Assembly: GCA_963782445.1 (NCBI GenBank)
Contig: CAWAJM010000001.1
Span: 1,426,001 to 1,490,000 of the forward strand
Source of the DNA: ZC4RG20 sp963782445
Lineage (GTDB): Bacteria; Pseudomonadota; Gammaproteobacteria; Steroidobacterales; Rariloculaceae
Direction: 5' to 3'
Length of the DNA: 64,000 nt
In this document: positions 8,181-17,662 of the stretch, piece after piece
Numbering within the stretch: the stretch's first letter is position 1
Layout: every line of letters starts with the position of its first letter
Program-made: the position numbers and the translations under genes
The notes under the pieces: model-generated
The model's input: only the letters and a program-made list of their open reading frames with translations
What the model was told of the DNA's origin: nothing
Database searches by the model: none

Positions 8181-8629
8181 GCGCGCCGCAGGTTCGTGCC
8201 GTGCGCGCACGCGGCTTCACGCTCATCGAGCTATTGATCGCGCTGCTCGTCTTGTCGTTGGGTCTCTTGGGGCTCGCACAGCTGCAGACGAAGGCCGTAA
8301 CGTTCAACCAGGACGCCTATCTCCGCTCCCAGGCGACGAGTCTGGCCTACGACATGGCGGACCGCATGCGCGCGAATCGCCAGGCGGCGCTCGACGGCGC
8401 GTACGACGGCGTCGATTTCCTCGACCCGGCTCCCGCCTGCGCGGCGGTCGACGGTGCTACCGTCGCGGCGCGCGACATCGCGCAATGGCGCCGCGCGCTG
8501 GCCTGCGCGCTGCCTCTCGGTAACGGCCGCATCGTCCGCAACGGCAATGCCATCACGATCAGCGTCAGCTGGGATGCGAGCCGCGGCGCGGAAGATCCCG
8601 AGGTGCTGGAGACGACGACGGGACTATGA
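8177..8629 (+). CDS. pilV: Type IV pilus minor pilin PilV
   Basis: A 150-residue prepilin starts within the fimT stop. The leader RARG precedes FTLIELLIALLVLSLGLLGLAQLQTKA, the class III signal cut by PilD, and the N-terminal helix is long and hydrophobic. The body contains DMADRMRANRQAAL, characteristic of PilV. PilV joins PilW, PilX and PilE in a minor-pilin complex that carries PilY1 to the pilus tip and lowers the barrier to assembly. The stop overlaps the pilW start. Confidence 0.9.
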   Translation: MSAPQVRAVRARGFTLIELLIALLVLSLGLLGLAQLQTKAVTFNQDAYLRSQATSLAYDMADRMRANRQAALDGAYDGVDFLDPAPACAAVDGATVAARDIAQWRRALACALPLGNGRIVRNGNAITISVSWDASRGAEDPEVLETTTGL

Positions 8630-9769
8630 GCATGGCTCGAAAAGCGACAACGCCGCGGCGCCCGCAGTTGGGCATGACCCTCGTCGAGCTCATGGTTGTG
8701 CTCGCGCTCGGCCTCGTGCTCACGGCCGGCGTCATCCGCGTCTTCATGGGGAACCGCATCACGTATGCCTTCAACGAAGGCCTCGCGCGCGTTCAGGAGA
8801 ACGGCCGCTTCGCGATCGATACGCTGAACTACCGGTTGCGCATGGCCGGCTACTTGGGTTGCCTGTCCAACGTCCCCCTCTTCAACCATTTGCAGAGCCC
8901 CACGAGCCTCGCCTTCGACTTCACCCAGGGGCTCAGCGGCTACGAGGCGGCTGGGACAGCGCCGGGCGACACGCTCGCGCCGTCCGTCAGCGACCCGGCC
9001 AACTCGTCGACCGCGGGAGACTGGGGCCCGGCGCTGCCGGCAGAACTCGTCGGTAAGGTGCTTCCCGGCAGCGACGTGATCGTGTTGCACAACGTGTCCG
9101 CGGCCGCTCGGCCGCTCGTCGCGCCTTACAACGATTCGGCCCAGATATTCATCGACCAGGCCGCCACGGAATATACGACCGGCTACGAGGGTGCCGTCGC
9201 CATCGTTTCCGACTGCCAGAAGTCCTCGGTGTTTCAGATCACGAGTGTCAGCAATGATGCCCCGAATTCGCGGATCGAACGTCGCGCACGGGGCCAGCGG
9301 CACGCCCGGCAACGCGTCGCCCGCCACGTTCGACTCGACGACCGAGCAGTACGGCGAAGGCTCGGAGATCTCGACCGGCGAGACCTGGATCTACTACGTC
9401 GGCGCCCGCGACTCCGACGGAACCCCGGCGCTGTTTCAACAGCGGCTGGCGTTCGATTCCGCATCGCATACGGCGAGCCTCGTCGCCGATGAGCTCGTCG
9501 AAGCCGTGGATACGATGCAGGCCCTTTACGGCACCGACGCCGACGGCGACGGCGCCGTGGACCAATACGTGGCCGCGGACGCCGTGACCGACTGGAGCCA
9601 GGTCGTCGCGGTCCGAGTGGCCTTCGTGATGCGCTCCCCCGCCGAATACGGCACCGAGCGCGATACGCAGGTCTACGACGTGAACGGCACGACGTTCGAT
9701 CCGGCCGACGATCGCCGAGTGCGCCAGGTTTTCACCACCACCGTCGCCATACGGAACCGATTGCCATGA
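8626..9769 (+). pseudogene. pilW: Type IV pilus minor pilin PilW, one-base frameshift
   Basis: The first frame holds the prepilin signal LG|MTLVELMVVLALGLVLTAG and PilW landmarks (NGRFAIDTLNYRLRMAGYLGC, VLPGSDVIVLHN). It degenerates after FQITSVSNDA. The next frame continues in PilW style (GETWIYYVGARDSDG, LVEAVDTMQALYG, VFTTTVAIRNRLP) to 9769. The crossover lies around 9270-9282, and dropping one G near 9277 gives a continuous 380-residue protein; 1144 bases is 3n+1. If real, the lost C-terminal half would cripple the minor-pilin complex. If a sequencing error, the gene is a normal PilW. Both ends overlap neighbours by ATGA, so operon structure is intact. Confidence 0.85.
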
Positions 9770-10296
9770 GCGCCATTCGATCGATCCACAACGCCGCAAG
9801 TACCGGGCCCGGCGCGGAGCGGGGCGCTGCGCTGATTGTCGCCCTAGTGTTCCTGTTGCTCATGACGATGCTCGGCGTCACGACGATGCGCACAACGATC
9901 GTGCAGGACCACATGGCGGGCAACCTGCGCGACAGCGATCTCGCCTTTCAGTCCGCCGAGGAAGCGCTGCGCGAAGGCGAGCAGGTGCTGCAGCAGGCCT
10001 CTTTACCCGCGTTCGACGGCACGAACGGGCTCTTGCAGGCGCAGAACGGCGCCGGCCAGGTGGCGTTTTGGAATGCCTACGCCTGGGACACGGGCAGCCG
10101 CAGCGTGACGGCGACAGTCGCCGGCGTCGCTGCGGTGCCGCAATTTGTCATCGAGGAGCTGCCGCCGGTGCCGAGCAGCGGCTCGAGTCTGAAGTTCGGG
10201 GCGCTTCCCGAAGTCGGCTTCTATCGAGTGACGGCCCGCGGCGTCGGCGGCACGACCGATGCCGTCGCGGTGCTGCAAAGCACGTATCGGAGATAG
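9766..10296 (+). CDS. pilX: Type IV pilus assembly protein PilX
   Basis: The 176-residue product has the N-terminal PilX pattern RGAALIVALVFLLLMTMLGVTTMRTTIVQDHMAGNL, which lacks the canonical Glu5 of pilins. The conserved AFQSAEEALREGE follows. PilX is a minor pilin-like protein of the PilVWXY1E priming complex in the inner membrane and pilus. It starts inside the end of pilW and is followed 34 bases later by pilY1. Confidence 0.88.
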   Translation: MSAIRSIHNAASTGPGAERGAALIVALVFLLLMTMLGVTTMRTTIVQDHMAGNLRDSDLAFQSAEEALREGEQVLQQASLPAFDGTNGLLQAQNGAGQVAFWNAYAWDTGSRSVTATVAGVAAVPQFVIEELPPVPSSGSSLKFGALPEVGFYRVTARGVGGTTDAVAVLQSTYRR

Positions 10297-10330
10297 GTAG
10301 AGTGACGAACGGCAACAGGGAGTCGTTGAG

Positions 10331-13300
10331 ATGAACAGGACCCTTGGCGGCATAGAAGGGCTGCTCGCCGGCCTGCTGCTCGCCGTGCTGCTCGCGCCGG
10401 CAGCCCGGGCTCAGCTCGACCTTTCGCAAGGCCCGCTGTTCGTCGGGCTCAACGTCGAACCCAATATCATGATGGCCGTCGACGATTCGGGCAGCATGGA
10501 TTTCGAAGTCCTGCTGCCGGCGAACGACGGCGCCGCCTGGTGGAACACGACCTACCAGACCTTCAAGGGCTTCGATCAGAACGACGCCTACGTGCCGGGC
10601 GTTCTGAATTTCAACGCGGCCGGCTCGGCCAACGGCACCTGGAAGAAGTACGCCTATCTGTTTCCGAACGGCACGGGCCAGAGCGTCGGCCGGCGCGGCT
10701 ACGGCGACGGTACGAACGACCACTTCGCCGTGCCGCCGTTCGACGAGTACGGCTACCTGCGTTCGCCGGCCTACAATGCCAGCTATTTCGATCCGTCGCG
10801 CACGTACACGCCTTGGGAAAACCTAGGGGGATGGACTTTCGCCGACAGCGACCCGGCGGCAGCCTGCAGCGACCCGACGCACTGCGGCGCCACCTTCGAC
10901 CTCACGTCGAACCGCGAGGTCAGCACGTCCAACCGGGTGTTCCGCATGTTCCCGGGCATGACGATTCCCAAAGGCGTCCGTTATCTCGATTGGAGCGACG
11001 GCACGTGGAAGACCGCGACGGTGGACCGGCCGCTCACGAACGCCGACATGCCCGACCCTTGCGGCTACTCGGGCTGCACCTATACGGGTGCCGGCCGGGG
11101 CGTCGCGATTGGGTATTTTCCGGCCACGTTCTACCTGCCGACGAGCGTGCCGTTGCCCGCCGGCTACGGCTACAGCGCCGTGCCGGCGGCCGTGGGGCTC
11201 GCGCCCGACGGCGGCGCCCTGAATCGCTATGAGATCAAGCCGGAAAACTTCTCTTCGGCCGCCGCGTACAACGTCGCTATCCGGAACTTCGCCAACTGGT
11301 TCACCTATTATCGCAAGCGCCATGAGGCGACTCGCGGGGGCATCGGCGCCGCTTTCGAGGGCATCCGTAACTTCCGGGTCGGGGCGTTCACGATCAACAA
11401 TCGCGTCAGCCCGGTGCCCGTGCGCGATCTCAACGTGTCCGCGGACCGGGATGCGTTCTTCAAGTCCGTCTACGAGAATTTCCTCGGCACGGGCGGCACG
11501 CCGAACCGTGAGGCCGTGGATCACATGGGCTCGGAGCTCACGCGCACCGGTTCGGGAGCGCCCATCACGCAGGCCTGCCAGCGGAACTTCGGCGTGCTGT
11601 TCACGGACGGGTTTGCGACGCTGTCGACGCCGCGCAGCGTCGGCAACGTCGACGGCACCTGGAGCTCGCCGTTCGCGGACACGTACAGCAACACGATGGC
11701 CGATCTCGCGGCCTACTACTACACGACGAACCTGCGCCCCGACCTGCCGGCCGGTCAGGTGCCCGTGCCCGCCACGTGCAACGCGTCCAGTCCCGATCCG
11801 AGGCTCGATTGCGAAAGCAACCCGCATATGAACCTGTTCGCCGTTACCCTGGGCACACAGGGCACGATCTTCGGGGTCGATGCGGCCGCGACGGCCGATG
11901 CATACGCGAATCCGCCCGTCTGGCCCAATGCGAACGCCACCCGCAATCCGACCCAGATCGACGACTTGTGGCATGGCACGCTCGACTCGCGCGGCGCGAT
12001 GCTGAACGTCGCCGTCCCGTCGGATCTCGGCGCCGAATTCTCCGCGCTGCTCGGCGGAATCGCGCAGCGCGTCACCTCGAGCTCGGCGATCGCGGCCAAT
12101 TCGACGCGGCTAGATACAAAGACTCTGGTGTATCAGGCCCGGTTCCGGACCGACGACTGGACCGGACAGCTGCTCGCCTACGGCCTGAAATCCGACGGCA
12201 GCCTCGATGCGCTGCAGTGGGACGCCGCCGATCTGATGCCCGCGGCCGGCGCCCGCAAGATATTTACGCGCGACGGTGCCGTCCCGGGAGCCGGCGGCGG
12301 CATCGCGTTCCTTTGGTCCGACCTGAGCGGGGCGGAGCAAGCGGCCCTCGACACGGCGCCGAGCGGCACGACCGACGGCCTCGGGGCACAGCGGTTGGCC
12401 TGGCTGCGCGGCGACCGGACCCAGGAGCAGCAGTCCGGCGGCGCGTTCCGCAACCGCAGCGCGGTGCTCGGGGACATCGTCAATTCCGATCCGCAGTTCG
12501 TGGGCGGCCAGAATTTCGGCTACTCGGCCCTACCGGCGGGCACGCCGGGGCAGGACAGCTACGACGCATTCAGGCTCTCGAAGCTCGACAGCGCCGGTAA
12601 TGCGGTCGCGCCCATGCTCTATGTGGGCGCGAACGACGGCATGCTGCACGGCTTCGACGGTTCGACCGGCGTCGAGCGTTTCGCCTACGTGCCGAGTACG
12701 CTGATCGGCGAGCTGAACCAGCTTTCCGATCCCAACTACACCCACCGCTACTACGTCGACGGGCAGATCTTCGTCGGCGACGCCTACATCGACCGCAACG
12801 GGACCGACCGTTGGGCCAGCGTCCTGGTCGGCACGACCGGTGCGGGCGGCCGCACCGTGTTCGCGCTCGACGTGACGGACCCGGACAATTTCGGCGCGGG
12901 CGACGTGATGTGGGAATTCACCGATCCCGATCTCGGGGACGTGCTCGGTCAGCCGATCGTGGCCCGCATGCAGGACGGCACCTGGGTCGCTATTTTCGGC
13001 AACGGCTACAATAGCGACAATCAGCGTGCCGTGCTGTTCATCGTGAAGCTCGCCGACGGCACCTTGCTCCGCAAGATCGACACCGGCGCCGGCAGCGCCT
13101 CGAGCCCGAACGGCCTGGCCACACCGGCGCTGGTCGCGGACGGCACGCGCACGATCTCGACCATTTATGCCGGGGATCTGCAGGGCAATCTCTGGAAGTT
13201 CGACGTGAGCGCGACGAGCGCGAGCAGCTGGGGTTCCGCCTATACGAGCAGCGGCACACCCGTGCCGCTGTTCCAAGCCCGCGACGGCGACGGGAATCCG

Positions 13301-14029
13301 CAGCCGATCACGGCTCCGCTCGAAATCGGGCTGCACCCCGACGGCGGCTATATGATTTATTTCGGCACCGGCAAGTATTTCGAGAACGGGGACAACATCG
13401 TCGGCTCCGCCGCGCAGATCCAGAGTTTCTACGGCATCTGGGACAGGACGACGAGCCCCGTCGGCCCGATCACGGACCCGCGGGCGACGGCGTTGACCGA
13501 GCAGCAGATCCTGGCCGAGACGACGCCGCCGGGCGGGGCCTACGAGGTGCGCGTCACGACCGATACGGCTGTCGATTGGAGCAGCAAGCGGGGCTGGTTC
13601 ATCGATCTGTTGAGCCCGGTCAACGGTCGCGAAGGGGAACGCGTCGTCGCCGCGCCGGTCCTGCGCGCCGGGCGCATCATCTTTCCCACGCTGATTCCCT
13701 CGCCGAACCCCTGCAGCTTCGGCGGCGGCAGCTGGCTCATGGAGCTCGACGCGGTCAACGGCCAGCGCCTGCAGATACCGCCGCTCGACATCAACCAGGA
13801 CGGCCAGCTCAACGACGGCGATACGGTCGAGATCGGCACGGGCGACACCGCCGTCGCGGTCTCGCCGAGCGGCGTCAAATCCAACGAGGGCATCATTCGC
13901 ACGCCAGCGGTCATATCGGCCGGCGAGATGGAGTACAAGCTCGAGAGCGGGACCTCGGGCAACGTCGAAGTGCTCCGCGAACGCGGCCTCTTCGATCGCG
14001 CCCGCGGGTCCTGGAGGCAGCTGAGATGA
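10331..14029 (+). CDS. pilY1: Type IV pilus tip adhesin/biogenesis factor PilY1
   Basis: The 1232-residue protein has a signal peptide (cut near ARA-Q28) and an N-terminal von Willebrand A-like region whose MIDAS motif reads D51-D-S-G-S55. The large C-terminal beta-propeller of PilY1 proteins covers about residues 680-1190, with YVGANDGMLHGFDG and AIFGNGYNSDNQRAVLF as signatures. An EF-hand-like calcium loop DINQDGQLNDGD lies near residues 1153-1164. PilY1 sits at the pilus tip, opposes PilT retraction in a calcium-dependent way, binds surfaces and takes part in surface sensing. The frame is intact over 3.7 kb. Its stop overlaps the pilE start. Confidence 0.95.
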   Translation: MNRTLGGIEGLLAGLLLAVLLAPAARAQLDLSQGPLFVGLNVEPNIMMAVDDSGSMDFEVLLPANDGAAWWNTTYQTFKGFDQNDAYVPGVLNFNAAGSANGTWKKYAYLFPNGTGQSVGRRGYGDGTNDHFAVPPFDEYGYLRSPAYNASYFDPSRTYTPWENLGGWTFADSDPAAACSDPTHCGATFDLTSNREVSTSNRVFRMFPGMTIPKGVRYLDWSDGTWKTATVDRPLTNADMPDPCGYSGCTYTGAGRGVAIGYFPATFYLPTSVPLPAGYGYSAVPAAVGLAPDGGALNRYEIKPENFSSAAAYNVAIRNFANWFTYYRKRHEATRGGIGAAFEGIRNFRVGAFTINNRVSPVPVRDLNVSADRDAFFKSVYENFLGTGGTPNREAVDHMGSELTRTGSGAPITQACQRNFGVLFTDGFATLSTPRSVGNVDGTWSSPFADTYSNTMADLAAYYYTTNLRPDLPAGQVPVPATCNASSPDPRLDCESNPHMNLFAVTLGTQGTIFGVDAAATADAYANPPVWPNANATRNPTQIDDLWHGTLDSRGAMLNVAVPSDLGAEFSALLGGIAQRVTSSSAIAANSTRLDTKTLVYQARFRTDDWTGQLLAYGLKSDGSLDALQWDAADLMPAAGARKIFTRDGAVPGAGGGIAFLWSDLSGAEQAALDTAPSGTTDGLGAQRLAWLRGDRTQEQQSGGAFRNRSAVLGDIVNSDPQFVGGQNFGYSALPAGTPGQDSYDAFRLSKLDSAGNAVAPMLYVGANDGMLHGFDGSTGVERFAYVPSTLIGELNQLSDPNYTHRYYVDGQIFVGDAYIDRNGTDRWASVLVGTTGAGGRTVFALDVTDPDNFGAGDVMWEFTDPDLGDVLGQPIVARMQDGTWVAIFGNGYNSDNQRAVLFIVKLADGTLLRKIDTGAGSASSPNGLATPALVADGTRTISTIYAGDLQGNLWKFDVSATSASSWGSAYTSSGTPVPLFQARDGDGNPQPITAPLEIGLHPDGGYMIYFGTGKYFENGDNIVGSAAQIQSFYGIWDRTTSPVGPITDPRATALTEQQILAETTPPGGAYEVRVTTDTAVDWSSKRGWFIDLLSPVNGREGERVVAAPVLRAGRIIFPTLIPSPNPCSFGGGSWLMELDAVNGQRLQIPPLDINQDGQLNDGDTVEIGTGDTAVAVSPSGVKSNEGIIRTPAVISAGEMEYKLESGTSGNVEVLRERGLFDRARGSWRQLR

Positions 14030-14442
14030 GGGGGCGCGGCATGCACGGCGTGACGCTCATCGAGCTCATGATCGTGGTCGTGATCGTCGGCATCCTGGCG
14101 GCGATCGCCTATCCGAGCTATCGCAGCCAAGTGCGCAAGACGCACCGGGCCGAAGGCAAGGCCGCGCTGCTCGACGCGGGCCAGCAGCTCGAGCGCTGCT
14201 ATGCCCGGTACAACAGCTATGCCGCCGGCGGCTGCAGCACGCTGACGACGGCGCTGGCCACCGGCTATCTTTCGGAGCAGGGCTGGTACGAGATCAAGGA
14301 TACGAATCCGGGCGCGGCCACGTTCACGCTGGTCGCGACGCCCCAAGGGGCTCAAGCGGACGACACGGAATGCGGTAGCCTGAGCTTGACGCAGACGGGT
14401 CAGCGCAGCGCCACGGGCACGGCCGCCGCGACCTGCTGGTGA
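14026..14442 (+). CDS. pilE: Type IV pilin-like minor pilin PilE
   Basis: The 138-residue prepilin has a very short leader (MRGRGMHG) before VTLIELMIVVVIVGILAAIAYPSY and the QVRKTHRAEGKAALLDAGQQLERCYAR stretch common to PilE minor pilins. Cys residues near 57, 68, 115 and 137 can form the disulfide-bonded D region. In the PilVWXY1E complex PilE is thought to link the priming complex to major pilin. It is last in the operon; the next gene is convergent 46 bases away. Confidence 0.9.
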   Translation: MRGRGMHGVTLIELMIVVVIVGILAAIAYPSYRSQVRKTHRAEGKAALLDAGQQLERCYARYNSYAAGGCSTLTTALATGYLSEQGWYEIKDTNPGAATFTLVATPQGAQADDTECGSLSLTQTGQRSATGTAAATCW

Positions 14443-14488
14443 GGCGAGCGGCGCCCGGCGGCGGCGCTCGAAGATCGCGGTGCGCCGG

Positions 14489-17400
14489 TTATTTGGGATC
14501 GGCCTCCGCCCGCCGTCCGCGTCCGATGCCTCGGCACACGACGTAGAACACGGGCGTGAACACGAGGCCGAAGAATGTGACGCCGAGCATGCCGAAGAAT
14601 ACGGCCGTGCCGAGCGCCTGGCGCATCTCCCTACCGGGACCCGTCGCGATCGCGAGCGGCAGCACGCCGAGGATGAACGCGAAGCTCGTCATGAGGATGG
14701 GCCGCAGCCGCGTGCGCGCGGCCGCGACGGCGGCCTCGCGCCGGCCGAGCCCCTGGCGCTCCTCGTATTGGCGCGCAAACTCGACGATGAGGATCGCGTT
14801 CTTGGCCGCGAGCGCGATGAGCACGACGAGGCCTATCTGCGTCAGGATGTTGTTGTCCATGCCGCGTAGATCGACGCCGACGACGGCGGCGAGCAGACAC
14901 ATCGGGACGATGAGGATGACGGAGAGCGGCAGGGTGAACGCCTCGTACTGCGCTGCGAGCACGAGGAACACGAATACGACGGCAAGCCCGAACACGAGGC
15001 CCCCGGTATTGCCGGCGAGCTTCTGCTGAAGGGCGATGTCGGTCCACTCGAAGCTCATGCCTTGCGGCAGGCGAGCGGCCGCGAGGCGCTCCATGGCGTC
15101 GAGCGCCTGGGCCGAAGAGTACCCCGGGGCCGCTTGCCCGCGGATATCGGCGCTCGGCGCGAGGTTGTAGCGCACGACGCGGGCGGGGCCGGAGTCCTCG
15201 CGCAGCTCGAGCACCGAGCCGAGCGGCACCATGGCTCCCGTCGCCGAGCGCACCTTGAGGTTCAGGATGTCCGAGCGCTCGTCGCGGAATTTCGGGCCGG
15301 CTTGGGCGATGACCTCGTAGGTTCGGCCGAAGAGGTTCAGATCGTTGACGTACAGCGAGCCCAGATAAATGTTCAAGGTACTGTAGACGTCGGCCGGGTT
15401 GACGCCGAGCAGCTCCGCCTTGTCGCGGTCGAGCACGGCGTGCAGGCGCGGCGATGCGGTGTTGAACTGGCTGAAGACGCCCGTGACTTCGGGCACCTCG
15501 GCGGCCGCGGCCACGAGATCGTTTGCCGCGGCCTGCAGGCGGTCGTAGTCGGCGCCGGATTGATCCTCGATCATCATGCGCCAGCCGCCGCCGTTGCCCA
15601 TGCCCTGGACGGTCGGCGGAGGAATGATGATGATCGAGGCGCCCTGAATGGCGGCGAGCTTGGCGTTGAGCTTCTGGCCGAGGCCCACGGCCGTCATACC
15701 GCGGCGCCTGCGCTCGGCGAAGCTCGTGAGCTTCATGAACAGTGCACCGGAGTTCGACTCCTGGGAGGAGCTCGCAGCGTTGAATCCGGAGAAGGCGACC
15801 ACTTGTTCGATGCCGGGCACCGACTGCGCAATGCTCATCGCCCGTTGCATGACGCGGTCCGTGCGCTCGGCGGAGGCGCCCGGCGGCAGCGTGATGACGC
15901 CGATCAGCGCGCCCTGGTCCTGATCCGGGATGAAGCCGCCGGGCGTCTCGAGGAAGCGCCAGCCCGTGACGACCAGCAGGCCTGCGTACAGCGTCAGCAT
16001 GAGCGCCGTGCGGCGCACCGTGCGCGAGGTCAGGCGGCCGTAGGCGATGCCGAGCCGGTCGAACGCACGCGTGAAGCGGCCGCCGGCGCGGTGCAGCAGC
16101 TGCAGCACGAGCGGCCCCGTATGCTCGAGGTCATGCGTATGCGGGCGCAGCAGCAGCGCCGCGAGGGCCGGGGTCAGCGTCAGGGACATGGCGAGCGAGA
16201 TCACGGCGGCGGCCGAGATCGTGACGGCGAACTGCCGGTAGAAGAGCCCCGGGATGCCGGAGACGAAGGCCGTCGGCACGAACACCGAGAGGAGCACGAG
16301 GCCGATCGCAACGAGCGCGGTCGAGACCTCGTCCATCGTGCGCCGCGCGGCCTCGGCCGGCGTGAGTCCCTCGCGGATGTTGCGCTCGACGTTCTCGACG
16401 ACGACGATCGCGTCGTCGACGACGATGCCGACCGAGAGCACGAGCGCGAACAGCGCAAGCGAGTTCAGCGAATAGCCGAGGCCGAGCAGCACGGCCATCG
16501 AACCGATCAGCGCGACGGGAATCACGACGATCGGGATAATCGCGGCCCGCCAGGTCTGCAGGAACACTGCGATGACGACGACGACGAGCAGAAGGGCCTC
16601 GAACAGCGTGTCGCGCACGGCGTCGACCGAGGCCGAGACGAACTGCGTCGGGTCGTAGGGCACGCTGTAGGTGACGCCGTGCGGAAAATTCGGCTTCAAG
16701 GCGTCGAGCACGCTCAGCACCTGGTTCGCCGCGGCGAGCTGGTTCGTCTCGGGCTGCGGAACGACGGCCATGCCGATCGTCGGCAGTTTCCCCGAGAAGG
16801 CCTTGACGTTGTAGTCCTGGCGCGCGAGCTCGGCGTGGCCCACGTCGCGGAGCCGCGTGACGCCGCCGTCGGCGCCGACCTTGATGACGATATCGTCGAA
16901 CTGCGATGGCTCGGTCAGGCGTCCCTGCATCTGAACCGGCAGCAGGAACGCCGACTTCTGCTTGCCGAAGGGCGCCTGCCCGATCGCGCCGGCCGCGACC
17001 TGGACGTTCTGGTCGCGCAGGGCGGCCACGATCTCGGCGGCCGTGAGGTCGTGTGCGGCGGCCCGGTCCGGATCGATCCAGATCCGCATCGCGTAATTGC
17101 CGCCGCCGAACACGCGCACGTCGCTGACGCCCGCGATGCGCAACAGCCGGTCACGCACGACCGTATTGGCCCAGTTGCCGACGTAGTCGGGACTCACGCT
17201 CGGATCGGACGACTTGAGCGTGACGAGCATCAGGAAGCCCGGCGACTGCTTCGAGACCGTAACGCCGAGTGCGCGCACTTGAGCGGGCAGGCGCGGCTCG
17301 GCCGTCGCCACGCGGTTCTGGACCTGAACCTGAGCGGTATCGAGGTCGGTGCCGGGCTCGAACGAGACGGTAATCGAGGACTGGCCCTGAGCGACGGCCG

Positions 17401-17647
17401 TCGACGACATGTAGAGCATGTGCTCGACGCCGTTGATGGACTGCTCGAGCGGCGCGAGCACGGTCTGGGAAATGACCTCGGCCGAGGCGCCCGGGTATTG
17501 AACGGCGACGCTGATGCCGGGCGGCGCAATGGGCGGAAACTGCTCGACGGGCAGGAGCGGATAGGCGAAGGCGCCGACGATGACGATGACGATCGCGATG
17601 ACGCTCGCAAAGATCGGGCGGCGGACGAAGAAGTGCGTGAGGCGCAT
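14489..17647 (-). CDS. HAE1-family RND efflux pump, inner-membrane subunit
   Basis: The 1052-residue product shows the AcrB/MexB plan: an N-terminal helix (FFVRRPIFASVIAIVIVIVG), two large periplasmic loops, twelve predicted helices, and the proton-relay Asp pair in TM4 (VDDAIVVVENVERN, about residues 406-407). The closing segment GIVFTPVFYVV-like (LVFTPVFYVVCRG) is normal. Such pumps exchange protons for drugs, bile salts, dyes or solvents taken up from the periplasm and outer leaflet. The adaptor gene lies 15 bases upstream in the same operon. No TolC/OprM-type outer-membrane factor gene follows, so a channel encoded elsewhere must be used. Substrates are unknown. Confidence 0.94.
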   Translation of the reverse strand: MRLTHFFVRRPIFASVIAIVIVIVGAFAYPLLPVEQFPPIAPPGISVAVQYPGASAEVISQTVLAPLEQSINGVEHMLYMSSTAVAQGQSSITVSFEPGTDLDTAQVQVQNRVATAEPRLPAQVRALGVTVSKQSPGFLMLVTLKSSDPSVSPDYVGNWANTVVRDRLLRIAGVSDVRVFGGGNYAMRIWIDPDRAAAHDLTAAEIVAALRDQNVQVAAGAIGQAPFGKQKSAFLLPVQMQGRLTEPSQFDDIVIKVGADGGVTRLRDVGHAELARQDYNVKAFSGKLPTIGMAVVPQPETNQLAAANQVLSVLDALKPNFPHGVTYSVPYDPTQFVSASVDAVRDTLFEALLLVVVVIAVFLQTWRAAIIPIVVIPVALIGSMAVLLGLGYSLNSLALFALVLSVGIVVDDAIVVVENVERNIREGLTPAEAARRTMDEVSTALVAIGLVLLSVFVPTAFVSGIPGLFYRQFAVTISAAAVISLAMSLTLTPALAALLLRPHTHDLEHTGPLVLQLLHRAGGRFTRAFDRLGIAYGRLTSRTVRRTALMLTLYAGLLVVTGWRFLETPGGFIPDQDQGALIGVITLPPGASAERTDRVMQRAMSIAQSVPGIEQVVAFSGFNAASSSQESNSGALFMKLTSFAERRRRGMTAVGLGQKLNAKLAAIQGASIIIIPPPTVQGMGNGGGWRMMIEDQSGADYDRLQAAANDLVAAAAEVPEVTGVFSQFNTASPRLHAVLDRDKAELLGVNPADVYSTLNIYLGSLYVNDLNLFGRTYEVIAQAGPKFRDERSDILNLKVRSATGAMVPLGSVLELREDSGPARVVRYNLAPSADIRGQAAPGYSSAQALDAMERLAAARLPQGMSFEWTDIALQQKLAGNTGGLVFGLAVVFVFLVLAAQYEAFTLPLSVILIVPMCLLAAVVGVDLRGMDNNILTQIGLVVLIALAAKNAILIVEFARQYEERQGLGRREAAVAAARTRLRPILMTSFAFILGVLPLAIATGPGREMRQALGTAVFFGMLGVTFFGLVFTPVFYVVCRGIGRGRRAEADPK

Positions 17648-17662
17648 GGATCGCGGGCCGCG

